Below are positions 46,163-54,371 of a stretch of 57,826 bases of DNA, piece after piece (the stretch's first letter is position 1; every line of letters starts with the position of its first letter). Source of the stretch: a virus; IMG/VR virus record IMGVR_UViG_3300009103_000037, positions 1 to 57,826 of that record. One strand, given 5' to 3'. A program made the translations under genes and the position numbers. Under the pieces are notes generated by a model that saw nothing but the letters and a program-made list of their open reading frames with translations, ran no database searches and was not told where the DNA came from.

Positions 46163-46178
46163 ATATAACTGATGTAGA
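46163..46178 (-). promoter_or_regulatory. Phage promoter motif
   Basis: Minus-strand TCTACATCAGTTATAT, an exact consensus copy, preceded by AAAATTTT. It is 20 nt before the start at 46142. Confidence 0.72.
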
Positions 46179-46192
46179 AAAATTTTGTATTT

Positions 46193-47350
46193 TTATAATA
46201 CTGATTTTATAAGATCAATGTATCCAGAAATATTTTTTGGGTTATCAGGAGAGTGGTTCCAAATCATTTCTTCGCACCCATTGTTGTATATTTGTAATTC
46301 TTTCGAGCTAAGACCCCCATGCTGTAGGGCTTCTTTTAATTTTTCTTTTCCATCTAAAACATTACAGTCTTTATAATAATACCCATAACTCGAAAGGGCT
46401 TCCGAATTATGGACGAATGGGTATCCATTAAGCGCAAATTCAAAATATGTATAGTTAAGAGAGTTCATTATCTGATGACTCACCAAGACTCTGGCCTTAT
46501 TCGCAAAAATATCTATCATTGGCTCCCTGTTCTCTAAGGATAATACTTTATCTGCAAATACCTTTAGAGACTTTAGTCTTTGGCCCAAAACCTTTCCATT
46601 CTCCCCGCTTTTTAGAAATTTCGAATTAAAGACAAACCCGCTCCTTATTAACTCAGGAGTCTCTTTGTAAACTTCATTTATCATAATAATTGGAACTAGG
46701 TTTGTCTTCAGAAATGCTATGCTGGGTTCAACACAAGCCAAGGATTTATTTCTTTTATCTCCCCTCTTAAATGCAAGGCTATACTTTTCTCCAAGCTTCT
46801 GTTCATACATTTTTGAATATGTTTTTATAAAAAAGGGATTCCAAATATATGGGCACTGCTTCGCCTTATCTTCTGAGACTCCAGCTGTTAGCGCTATATA
46901 CTGCTTTTGAAACTCAAAGTGTGGACTATAAAGAAGAAGGTCTGGAGTAAAATTATGTGTAAGCCTAAACCACTCATTTAGATCATAAAGAGGCCTCATG
47001 TTTAAAGAATATTGAACGTAAGTTTCAATGTCCGAGCATAAGTTGTTTCCGTATTTAATAAGAATCAACTTAACTCCCATTGACTGTAAGACTCTAGCTT
47101 CCTTGCTACTCACAGAATAAGCAATCTGTATAATGATATCTTGTTTCTTTAATAGCTCTATATCATGCTTAAAGCTTTTTATCCCAAGAACATCCTTATG
47201 GCTACATGAGCCCTCAGAAATTAAATTTACATCAAACTCATTACTTTGATCAAGCATTTTCGCTAAAGACCAAGCGTTTTGATATAGACCATTTTTAAAA
47301 AAAGTACTTACATTTGTATTGCCCAGTATTGCTACTTTCGTCTTCCTCAC
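46193..47350 (-). CDS. DUF2827-like glycosyltransferase
   Basis: 385 residues from a GTG. The N-terminal half has a GT-B-like Rossmann pattern (K-V-A-I-L-G-N-T-N-V), with D-I-I-I-Q-I-A-Y and V-K-L-I-L-I-K-Y-G-N-N. The C-terminal half has H-Q-I-M-N-S-L-N-Y-T-Y-F-E-F-A-L-N-G-Y-P-F-V-H-N-S, which I match to the DUF2827 group of glycosyltransferase-like proteins. A phage enzyme of this kind could glycosylate DNA bases, a virion protein or host surface sugars. The GTG overlaps the upstream stop (GTGA). Confidence 0.65.
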   Translation of the reverse strand: MRKTKVAILGNTNVSTFFKNGLYQNAWSLAKMLDQSNEFDVNLISEGSCSHKDVLGIKSFKHDIELLKKQDIIIQIAYSVSSKEARVLQSMGVKLILIKYGNNLCSDIETYVQYSLNMRPLYDLNEWFRLTHNFTPDLLLYSPHFEFQKQYIALTAGVSEDKAKQCPYIWNPFFIKTYSKMYEQKLGEKYSLAFKRGDKRNKSLACVEPSIAFLKTNLVPIIMINEVYKETPELIRSGFVFNSKFLKSGENGKVLGQRLKSLKVFADKVLSLENREPMIDIFANKARVLVSHQIMNSLNYTYFEFALNGYPFVHNSEALSSYGYYYKDCNVLDGKEKLKEALQHGGLSSKELQIYNNGCEEMIWNHSPDNPKNISGYIDLIKSVL

Positions 47351-47841
47351 AATGTATCTCCCGACCTTTTTAAAAGATCATACAACTTGCCTGGGGGCAT
47401 CCTCGGCGTATCATAGAGCTTTAGCTGCTTCCATGTTAACACCTTAGATACAGACAGGGCGTAGGCAACCCACTCGCTGCAATACCATTTATTAGGGAAC
47501 CTTACTTTGAATGGTGTTAGGTGAGAAATTATCATCCCCAGCCAATCGTAGCCTTGCCCTCTTGTGCTTTCTATAAAATTCCTTAGCGAGTTTAGTTGCT
47601 TCTCTGTTACGGTTATGTCAATAAAATCCCAATCCGCTTTCGGAAAGTTCCAGTCCACCTTCTGTATTCCCCCAAGTTTTTTCGTTCTGATTACCGGATG
47701 ATCTGGCGGGGTTATTCCTGTCATAGTTCCATTAGGCATAATGAGTTCTACATGACTATAGGGGCTGTCTGTCCACCACCTTACAATCCTATCCCTTCTA
47801 AGCCCCTCACCCTTGTAAAATGCTATCGTTATATCGCTCAC
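47347..47841 (-). CDS. Permuted papain-like amidase/peptidase (YiiX/NlpC-like)
   Basis: 164 residues from a GTG (AGGGG 5-6 nt upstream). The order is His first then Cys: S-P-Y-S-H-V-E-L-I at about 26-34 and W-Y-C-S-E-W-V-A-Y-A at about 117-126, which is the permuted NlpC/P60 or YiiX-like arrangement. Such enzymes cut peptidoglycan peptides or lipids. It neighbours the module cluster of envelope-active proteins. No signal peptide or module. Confidence 0.75.
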   Translation of the reverse strand: MSDITIAFYKGEGLRRDRIVRWWTDSPYSHVELIMPNGTMTGITPPDHPVIRTKKLGGIQKVDWNFPKADWDFIDITVTEKQLNSLRNFIESTRGQGYDWLGMIISHLTPFKVRFPNKWYCSEWVAYALSVSKVLTWKQLKLYDTPRMPPGKLYDLLKRSGDTL

Positions 47842-47870
47842 TAATCACCCCTGTCTATTTTATTTTATAG

Positions 47871-48884
47871 TTATTTAATCTTTGCCACGTCATCTCCCAA
47901 ACCATCCGGCTCATCAGAGCTGTTAGTATCTAATTCTCCGCTAAGAATATCAGATATGTGTTCGCGTATCCTGCTTCTAGTTGGGCGACCAGCCTCGCCT
48001 GTATCTTTTTTATATTCGGCGTGCTCCCACTCAACACCTGCATCTTTTAAAAACTCATTTGCCTCAATTATCATTTCAGTATGAGTAGTTACTTTCCCCT
48101 TTGTTCCTTTTACGAAAGATATCCATCTTCGTCCCGGCTCATTGTTGTTTATAATAAACTTCGAAATAACTTTGCCAAGCTTTCGTATAACCTCGCTATA
48201 CGCCTCTTTGTCAAATGGTACAGAGAATTTTTCTCCAACTAATTTATCCCAATCTTTCGTGTGCATACCGCTCGCTCTCTGAGAAGGGTCTTTGAAAAGT
48301 CCAGGCACATCATATCCGGGGAAGCTCTCCCACATATCCTCAGGAACAATTCCTAATGGCTCAGATATTGTCACCCAATAAGCGAGTTTTTCTTTTTCGT
48401 TTAATCGATCCTTAATATCACTATAGGCCTTATAATACTGTCCAGAGCCAGGACAGCTCTCCCCCCAAGGCTTTGAGGCTGCACATGGAACTAAAATAAT
48501 ATGCTTATACTTTTCTGGAATCACAAAGTCTTCTATTTCCTCAAACCAAGCTTGTATTTTTGGATTTTTTAGTAAATCTAAAACCTCTCCTGGAGTATAA
48601 GCGGTTAACTCTGGGTCGTATTTAAAATCCCCTGTTTCTTTATAGCTTGAGCTAGGCTTTTTGCTCACAAGGTGAGGCCGCAAGATATTGTCGTAAGTGT
48701 CTTGATCTATATAAGGAAAGCTGCTCCCTTCCTTTTCCTTACCCCACTGATCAGCCTCCCATTGGGATACAGGCGCAGCCTGTTTTAATATCAAGTCAGC
48801 TTGATCCGCAAGAGAGTATAATCCACCACTATCTAGCTCATTGGCTATCAAGATTAATTCTTTAATGGACCTCAGATTCATCAT
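47871..48884 (-). CDS. Module-bearing protein with TGT-associated-like domain (DUF5591/DUF6884-like)
   Basis: 337 residues. N-terminal module (L-I-L-I-A-N-E-L-D-S-G-G-L-Y-S-L-A-D, ending L-K-Q-A-A). After an acidic linker, residues 130-230 read I-I-L-V-P-C-A-A-S-K-P-W-G and W-V-T-I-S-E-P-L-G-I-V-P-E-D-M-W, then Y-D-V-P-G-L-F. I associate this Pro-Cys-x-x-x-K and LG-x-VP pattern with the accessory domain of archaeosine/queuosine TGT enzymes and DUF6884. It may bind or modify a modified base. Its ATG overlaps the stop of the next module gene. Confidence 0.7.
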   Translation of the reverse strand: MMNLRSIKELILIANELDSGGLYSLADQADLILKQAAPVSQWEADQWGKEKEGSSFPYIDQDTYDNILRPHLVSKKPSSSYKETGDFKYDPELTAYTPGEVLDLLKNPKIQAWFEEIEDFVIPEKYKHIILVPCAASKPWGESCPGSGQYYKAYSDIKDRLNEKEKLAYWVTISEPLGIVPEDMWESFPGYDVPGLFKDPSQRASGMHTKDWDKLVGEKFSVPFDKEAYSEVIRKLGKVISKFIINNNEPGRRWISFVKGTKGKVTTHTEMIIEANEFLKDAGVEWEHAEYKKDTGEAGRPTRSRIREHISDILSGELDTNSSDEPDGLGDDVAKIK

Positions 48885-49438
48885 ATTCCAATCTCATGCT
48901 CTTGATCTATCAAATAGTGCTTCACAGCTTTTGCTATAAACAAAAAATCTTCACCATAGTCAGGGTCATCTGCCGCCTCACCTTCTACCTCTGCTGCGGA
49001 TATAACATCTCTAGTAAGCTGCTTAATATCAGAATCTCCTATGTCATGGTATAGGTCTGAAAGCTTATTTGGAAGCACCTCTATCATATACTCTGCCAGC
49101 GTTTCATTTCCGTGAAAAGCATAGCCCGAAAGATCGTGCTGCCCCCCAGCATCATATATCTTTGAATTGGGAGACAAATTCTTTAGAACAAACTCTTGAA
49201 TCATATTGCTTCTTCTTTCGTCTCTTTTGTCTTCAAAGCTAACAACCTCTCCAAGTCGCTCTGGCTCATCAAGTGTGTCGCTCTTTGGCTCTAACTTAGG
49301 CCTTAAAACTTTAGCTCTTTCTTCAAAATTAATAATATCAGCTGCAAGTTTGTCTAAAGCATTTGCTTCTTTCAAAAGCCCTCGGCTATCCAGCTCTGCC
49401 GCTATTGACACCAACTCTTTTATATGTTTATTCTTCAT
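48881..49438 (-). CDS. Module-bearing acidic protein
   Basis: 185 residues from the ATG at 49438 (AGGAAT upstream). The module is the clearest in the set: L-V-S-I-A-A-E-L-D-S-R-G-L-L-K-E-A-N, A-L-D-K-L-A-A. The rest is acidic with one compact C-terminal helical domain (L-S-D-L-Y-H-D-I-G, T-R-D-V-I-S-A-A). No catalytic motif is seen. It forms an operon with the TGT-associated-like protein by 4-nt overlap. Confidence 0.65.
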   Translation of the reverse strand: MKNKHIKELVSIAAELDSRGLLKEANALDKLAADIINFEERAKVLRPKLEPKSDTLDEPERLGEVVSFEDKRDERRSNMIQEFVLKNLSPNSKIYDAGGQHDLSGYAFHGNETLAEYMIEVLPNKLSDLYHDIGDSDIKQLTRDVISAAEVEGEAADDPDYGEDFLFIAKAVKHYLIDQEHEIGI

Positions 49439-49528
49439 GTGATATTCCTGCATATATTGAGCCAGACTGCCCTAAACTCCAGCTACTATTAGTATACTAA
49501 TAATTACTATAAGTGAAGGGAGTCTGAT

Positions 49529-49942
49529 ATGAAAAAGATCGCCGCAGATAGAAATTATAGAATATTTAGAAAAAAAGCTAACCTTATATCAAAGACAGCA
49601 ACAGCTGTTTCTTATGAAGAACATATGAAAGATGGTTATCAGGTGTCTTCGTCTTCAAAGCTAGACCCTGAGATAGAGAGGATCGATATAACTAAAGACG
49701 ACGATGGAGTCATAACTCTGTCAGCTGATATTGCCGCCATTGTGTCGAGAAATATCAATAAAGCCGGACCTCTTCTCTCAGAGATAGCAGAACAACTGGA
49801 TAGAGCGTTGGCCTTTGAAACAGCCTACTATGTGCTCGACCCCAGACTAATTTCGTTAATAAACAATCTTGAAGAAGCTAATGAAAAACTATTTAATGCA
49901 GGAATGCAAGCAAATCATTTGCGAGATGGAACCGGAGATTAA
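49529..49942 (+). CDS. Plus-strand hypothetical protein
   Basis: 137 residues with AGGGAG 6 nt before the ATG. Charged N-terminus, then a helical pattern (I-A-A-I-V-S-R-N-I-N-K-A-G-P-L-L-S-E-I-A) and a Gly/Asp tail. It has no module, but its start is opposite the module gene at 49438 and it is directly followed by the module-bearing plus-strand gene. No family recognised. Confidence 0.6.
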   Translation: MKKIAADRNYRIFRKKANLISKTATAVSYEEHMKDGYQVSSSSKLDPEIERIDITKDDDGVITLSADIAAIVSRNINKAGPLLSEIAEQLDRALAFETAYYVLDPRLISLINNLEEANEKLFNAGMQANHLRDGTGD

Positions 49943-50776
49943 GTGCTTTCAAAGAGAGCCAGAGCAATTGCCAAGAAAATAGATGCGAGAAAGACGCTTC
50001 TTAGTCTAGGCTTTGAGGAAACGGAAGGCTCAAGACATACGGAGTACACTCTGTATGATCAAGATACTGGCAACCAGATTGCCTATACAGCTATAAGCAG
50101 ATCAAGCAAGATTGACTTTCTTAAGTCTGATGAGTTAAAGAGCTTAAGAAAAGCGCTGAAGACCATAGGTAGAGAAGATTTATATTTTGGACTGATTGGT
50201 GCTCCAAAGAAAAAGAAAAAGAAAAAGATAATTGAGGAGGTTCCATTTTTTTCGGCATGGGCAAACGGCGTAGAGAAAAGTCTAAAGAGATTGTCTTTCG
50301 ATAGATTCACGACGAATACAGAGGAAGCTCTATATGATTTATATGTCGAGCCAGCCCTCAAAGATGATCCAACGCTAGATTCCGAAAGCTTCCGAGAAGA
50401 GTTAAAGCATTTAATTAATCTTATATCTAACAATGAAAATCATCATATTTCTAAGTTAAGTACAGCAGATATTTTATTTGGGATAATGATGGTCAGCTCC
50501 TATCGAGATAAAGTGTCGATTGAGGATATTTTAAATGATATTGGAGCACCACTTAATCTGGAGACAGACGCTTATAAACATCTTGAAAAATTACAAAACA
50601 GAGGATGGGCTTCTGCTGGCGATGAGATTGCTTTGACCGAAGAAGGAATAGAGGCTTCTGCATCATACCCTTTCTCTCAAAAGCTTCTTAAGCTGTCTAA
50701 ATGGATGAAAGATTCCGGCCTTAACAAAGAGGCTGTGTTAGTATTAAGGCTGTCTCATATTAAAGCTAATAGCTAA
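49943..50776 (+). CDS. Plus-strand protein with module at its C-terminus
   Basis: 277 residues from a GTG (CGGAG 5 nt upstream), in tandem with the previous gene. The body has a Lys-rich patch (K-K-K-K-K-K-I), a helical middle and a winged-helix-like piece (L-Q-N-R-G-W-A-S-A-G-D-E-I-A-L-T). The final ~30 residues are the module: Q-K-L-L-K-L-S-K-W-M-K-D-S-G-L-N-K-E-A then I-K-A-N-S. The module here is at the C-terminal end, unlike nearly all other copies. Convergent with the minus gene at 50766 (11-nt overlap). Confidence 0.65.
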   Translation: MLSKRARAIAKKIDARKTLLSLGFEETEGSRHTEYTLYDQDTGNQIAYTAISRSSKIDFLKSDELKSLRKALKTIGREDLYFGLIGAPKKKKKKKIIEEVPFFSAWANGVEKSLKRLSFDRFTTNTEEALYDLYVEPALKDDPTLDSESFREELKHLINLISNNENHHISKLSTADILFGIMMVSSYRDKVSIEDILNDIGAPLNLETDAYKHLEKLQNRGWASAGDEIALTEEGIEASASYPFSQKLLKLSKWMKDSGLNKEAVLVLRLSHIKANS

Positions 50777-51767
50777 AGCCCTTTATATCTTCGTCGTCTA
50801 AGGGAGTATCTTCAATAGACTCTTCTTCCCCTTCTTCTTTCTCTTCTAAAAACGCCTTGTCAGCTATAATCTTGGCGAGCATTTTTCTTCCCTCATTATT
50901 AGGGTGAATTCCATCCTTTGTATACTCTTTGCTCATCTCATACTTGGAAGGATCTTCTGAGCGCATTTGGCTTCCTTCGATCACAACATCAACATCAGGA
51001 CTGCTTTCTATCCAAGCATTAACAGCGTCTGTTATATGTTCCTTTCCTCTGCTACTCTTTCTTGCGTGCCAAGGAAGTATCTTTACCGCAATCACTCTTG
51101 CTCCAGCTTCTTTCGCCTCTCTATACATAGATTGAAGGTTTCCTGTTATATGCCCAACACTTTTGCCGGACCCTATATCGTTTACTCCGGCTAAGATAAT
51201 AATATCATCGGGCCGCTCTTTTAACTTCTTTAGCTCACTAGTCAACTTCCTGGCTATAAAGGCAGTCTGCTTCCCTCCGTATCCTAATGTAATAACTCTT
51301 GAGCCTTTAACTCTTTTTTGCAAACTGTCAGTATAGGGAACTTTCTGCCAACTATTGGCAGTTATTGAGTCTCCAATGGCGATTATTATTCTTTTCTTTG
51401 CGGCTCGTTTTGGCTCTCCCGCCACCAATAAGCTATATTCGCCTTTGGTCAAAAAGCCCGTTTCTTGCAAATTATTATGACTTTGAAACTCTTTGATTGC
51501 TGCTTCAGTTTGTCTTCCAAACAAGCCATCTGCACCAGCCTCCATGTGGTATCCGTACTCAAGAAGCTTCTCTTGCGCCGCCAGAATAAGAGCTTTCTTA
51601 TTCTTGTCTCCCTTGTAAATAGGGAACGCATTAAGACTAGAAGCTACCCTTACAATTCTGTCTAAAGTATCAGCTTCGGCAATAAGCTTTCTATCATCCA
51701 ACTCATTTGCTAAAGCTGCAAGTGGCACTAATATATTTAAAAGCTCTTTGGTCATTTCCATTCCCAT
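50766..51767 (-). CDS. Module-bearing PG-binding / SGNH-hydrolase protein
   Basis: 333 residues: module at about 9-43 (P-L-A-A-L-A-N-E-L-D-D-R-K-L-I-A-E-A-D, then V-R-V-A-S), PG_binding_1 (L-I-L-A-A-Q-E-K-L, G-A-D-G-L-F-G-R-Q-T, about 57-115), SGNH hydrolase (I-A-I-G-D-S-I-T, L-A-G-V-N-D-I-G, D-G-I-H-P-N, about 125-310). It matches the domain order of the protein at 41127, so the pair is a paralogous duplication. Likely a peptidoglycan esterase. The start is uncertain among several ATGs at the N-terminus. Confidence 0.85.
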   Translation of the reverse strand: MGMEMTKELLNILVPLAALANELDDRKLIAEADTLDRIVRVASSLNAFPIYKGDKNKKALILAAQEKLLEYGYHMEAGADGLFGRQTEAAIKEFQSHNNLQETGFLTKGEYSLLVAGEPKRAAKKRIIIAIGDSITANSWQKVPYTDSLQKRVKGSRVITLGYGGKQTAFIARKLTSELKKLKERPDDIIILAGVNDIGSGKSVGHITGNLQSMYREAKEAGARVIAVKILPWHARKSSRGKEHITDAVNAWIESSPDVDVVIEGSQMRSEDPSKYEMSKEYTKDGIHPNNEGRKMLAKIIADKAFLEEKEEGEEESIEDTPLDDEDIKGFSY

Positions 51768-51825
51768 AAAATATATTCGTAATATTAGTAACTATACTTC
51801 GTTGCTCTTACGGATCTTAGGGGTC

Positions 51826-51877
51826 CACGCTCGGCCATCATTTAGTTTGTTTGTGTTTGAGCGAAAATTTTTTCTAT
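51826..51877 (-). repeat. Copy A of the AAAAAATTTTCGC intergenic element
   Basis: On the minus strand: AAAAAATTTTCGCTC followed by CAAACA-rich sequence and ending GCCGAGCGTGG. Related copies are at 53617-53660 and 53677-53722. The element starts with an A-tract and ends in a GC-rich GAGCG; the two ends can pair (CGCTC/GAGCG). Function unknown. Confidence 0.55.
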
Positions 51878-53565
51878 ACTGCATCAAGCAGCTTCCTTAG
51901 CCCATTAATGGCTTCTGCATCGAATCGTTCTACCATCCCCGCTATTTGCGCTAGATCTGTTCCGTGATCAACAACTCTTTTTGCAAGCTTAAATTTATCA
52001 GGAAACTGCTGAAGCCAAACAAAGGCCATTAAGAGATCTGCTGGAGATCCATCTGGAGATCCATCGTTCGCCCTTAGAAGATGATCACCGAGCCGTTTAG
52101 TCTCAGGTTTTCCAAAGAAACTTCGATCCTTTTTTAAGTGGTTAAATAATTCAAGAGCGCCATTATTACGAGTAGCTGACTTAATAGACCTAAGCCTAGT
52201 TGCTATTTCTCCAAATTCTTCAAGATAAACATCCCCCTTCAATACGCCTTTATTAACGGCTTTATGTATAGCATCTGCCGCAGGCACACCCTTTATTCCT
52301 GACCATGATCTATCTGGAATTATATTTTTATCAAAGTATTCCCTAGCCTCAGGAGAATCGTCTGGAAATAAACTATCATCCGGCTTCCTTGGTCTATCTG
52401 GAATAGACTCAGATAAATATCTGGTTCGAGCCTTCCCGCTGTCGAACCTTCCTATATTTTTAACCTTATGATAAGCTGCCCCTATTATTTCATCTAAGTT
52501 ATGACCTATTTCGTGATAAACTGTATTATGAATCGCAGTCAATAGATGCTCGGATGAATTATTGTTTACCAAAGCTGGAAGGTTTAGCATAACTTTATTA
52601 GACTTAGGATAATAAGTGCCCATACTGGTTGCAATCCCGTCACCAGCATCACCATATAATCTTAAAGCATTATCTATGTTATCCACATATCCTATGGATA
52701 TGCGCGAAATATTTGAAGATACCTCCTTTTCTATTGTAGAGTAAGCTTCATCGCTTAGGTCGGGAAATAAGTGTCGAATCTTATTAGATACTTGGGGGCC
52801 TAACTCTGGTGAACGAATTAATGCTTTCCTAGCCACTACTGGAATTGACTCTTTTAGTTTATCAATAAATTCTGGCGTTAACTTTTCCCAGGACCCTCTG
52901 ACAGAAGACAAAGCCTTGGTCGCTTCCTCGCTGAGACTTTTTACCGAAGAACTTGCGTTAGATATATAAGCGCCAACTCCCTCAACTATCTCATCAATCT
53001 GTGCTTTCACAGCGTCAAGAGCATCCGGGGAAATATTCCTGGCATACTCGTCTGGAATTGATTTCTCTAGTTTATTAAGAGCTTCTACAAACTGACCATA
53101 AGCTGCATCAGCAGCACCTTCTAGCTTTTCAATAGATACGCCTGATGCTCTAGCTGCATCACCAAGAGCCTCTATAGCTTCTGGTGCATTTTTAAATCGT
53201 TTAACAAGAGTTGCCCCAATGCCAACGAAAGGAACTATGGCAAGCACTGATAACGCCGCTTCAAAGTATTTTTTTCTAACGGTATAAATTATAGCATTTA
53301 CAATATCAGCAGGCTCTCCTATTCCAGGCAGTAATCCCGTTATATCAAGAGCAATCTGTGCATTGTCTATGGTTACAGCGTCAGTTAATGGTGTTTTGTC
53401 AGACTCATTAAGCCGCTGGTTATAAGAAGCAGGGAATAAAGGGCCATCGACTCCAAGCATTTCTGTTTGTGCTATCTTCCTAATCTCAATAGCCGACCCG
53501 CTATGACCGTTGGCCTCAAGGTATGACGCTAAAGTTATAAGCCTATTTATAGTACGATCATTCAT
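51874..53565 (-). CDS. Module-bearing protein with pretoxin-like and zincin domains
   Basis: 563 residues. Module at 6-30 (I-N-R-L-I-T-L-A-S-Y-L-E-A-N-G-H-S). Residues about 72-115 read L-D-I-T-G-L-L-P-G-I-G-E-P-A-D-I-V-N-A-I-I, typical of the pretoxin region of polymorphic toxins, with V-P-F-V-G-I-G-A after it. A long helical section follows, then a zincin motif N-T-V-Y-H-E-I-G-H-N-L-D-E-I at about 352-366. The end is helical. A delivered zinc-protease effector or virion protein is plausible; no immunity gene is obvious. Confidence 0.7.
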   Translation of the reverse strand: MNDRTINRLITLASYLEANGHSGSAIEIRKIAQTEMLGVDGPLFPASYNQRLNESDKTPLTDAVTIDNAQIALDITGLLPGIGEPADIVNAIIYTVRKKYFEAALSVLAIVPFVGIGATLVKRFKNAPEAIEALGDAARASGVSIEKLEGAADAAYGQFVEALNKLEKSIPDEYARNISPDALDAVKAQIDEIVEGVGAYISNASSSVKSLSEEATKALSSVRGSWEKLTPEFIDKLKESIPVVARKALIRSPELGPQVSNKIRHLFPDLSDEAYSTIEKEVSSNISRISIGYVDNIDNALRLYGDAGDGIATSMGTYYPKSNKVMLNLPALVNNNSSEHLLTAIHNTVYHEIGHNLDEIIGAAYHKVKNIGRFDSGKARTRYLSESIPDRPRKPDDSLFPDDSPEAREYFDKNIIPDRSWSGIKGVPAADAIHKAVNKGVLKGDVYLEEFGEIATRLRSIKSATRNNGALELFNHLKKDRSFFGKPETKRLGDHLLRANDGSPDGSPADLLMAFVWLQQFPDKFKLAKRVVDHGTDLAQIAGMVERFDAEAINGLRKLLDAV

Positions 53566-53616
53566 CCCAAATCCTTATTATCTTGATCTTAAATATTAAT
53601 AGCCCCAACGGTCGCC

Positions 53617-53660
53617 GCCCACGCTCTTAGTTGGTTTTTGTTCGACGCAAAAATTTTTTT
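53617..53660 (-). repeat. Copy B of the AAAAAATTTTCGC intergenic element
   Basis: Minus-strand AAAAAAATTTTTGCGTCGAA... ending GAGCGTGGGC. It lies about 50 nt before the start of the gene at 53565. Confidence 0.55.
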
Positions 53661-53676
53661 AAATCAACCCTCGCGC

Positions 53677-53722
53677 CTTTCTTTTGTTTGCTTTAGTTAT
53701 GTTTGACGCGAAAATTTTTTGA
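53677..53722 (-). repeat. Copy C of the AAAAAATTTTCGC intergenic element
   Basis: Minus-strand CAAAAAATTTTCGCGTCAAA, ending GGCGCGAGG. It sits directly upstream of copy B. Near it (53737-53755) a perfect hairpin GACTAGC/GCTAGTC follows the stop of the gene at 53771. Confidence 0.55.
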
Positions 53723-53770
53723 GAGGTTAGTGTGCTTGACTAGCAAAGCTAGTCTGGTCTGCTTAAGGTC

Positions 53771-54319
53771 TTAGAATTCGTTTCGATACATATCATATAT
53801 ATCTTGTTGCCTGTTCGCATGATCGTATTCTTGTTGTTCAAAAGCAGACATTTCATCATAGTGCGCCCACTCTCTCTCTTGAGCTATCTCTTTTCTTCTG
53901 TGACCAGCTGAATCACGTTTCTGCATAATGCTTTTTAGCTCCTCTAGGATGGCGCTAATGTCATCTAAACTATCTGCCCTAGAAACCTTCTGCTTCATCT
54001 CTTCTGCAATATTATCATAATAAGTTTCTTCGACCCGAAACTTTGACAGTCTCCATGAGTCAATCTTATCTCTAAACCACGGGTCTTCTTCGTACTGATC
54101 CATTTCATTATCGAACTCATCCTTGTCCCATTCAGGCATTGGATTCTCTTCTTCCCACTCTGAAGGGCTTAAGACTCTCTCTTCTGTGGTGCGATTGATT
54201 CTGTGGTCAAATATTTCATCAGCAGAAAGTTTATTTATAACCTCATCTAATACATCGGCTTCCTTGGTTAAGCCTTTCTCGTCTAAACTGTTTGCTGCTT
54301 GGATTAATCTTTTTAACAT
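53771..54319 (-). CDS. Module-bearing charged protein
   Basis: 182 residues, AGGGGATAT before the ATG. Module at 3-31 (L-I-Q-A-A-N-S-L-D-E-K-G-L-T-K-E-A-D-V-L, ending K-L-S-A). The remainder is acidic and coiled-coil-like (E-D-P-W-F-R-D-K-I-D, I-L-E-E-L-K-S-I-M), ending in a Tyr/Asp-rich tail. No catalytic motif is seen. It is the template copy on which the module pattern is clearest next to 54912. Confidence 0.65.
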   Translation of the reverse strand: MLKRLIQAANSLDEKGLTKEADVLDEVINKLSADEIFDHRINRTTEERVLSPSEWEEENPMPEWDKDEFDNEMDQYEEDPWFRDKIDSWRLSKFRVEETYYDNIAEEMKQKVSRADSLDDISAILEELKSIMQKRDSAGHRRKEIAQEREWAHYDEMSAFEQQEYDHANRQQDIYDMYRNEF

Positions 54320-54371
54320 AATATCCCCTTAGTTAATATATTTTTAATTTATTAATATATTCTACTTGCTT

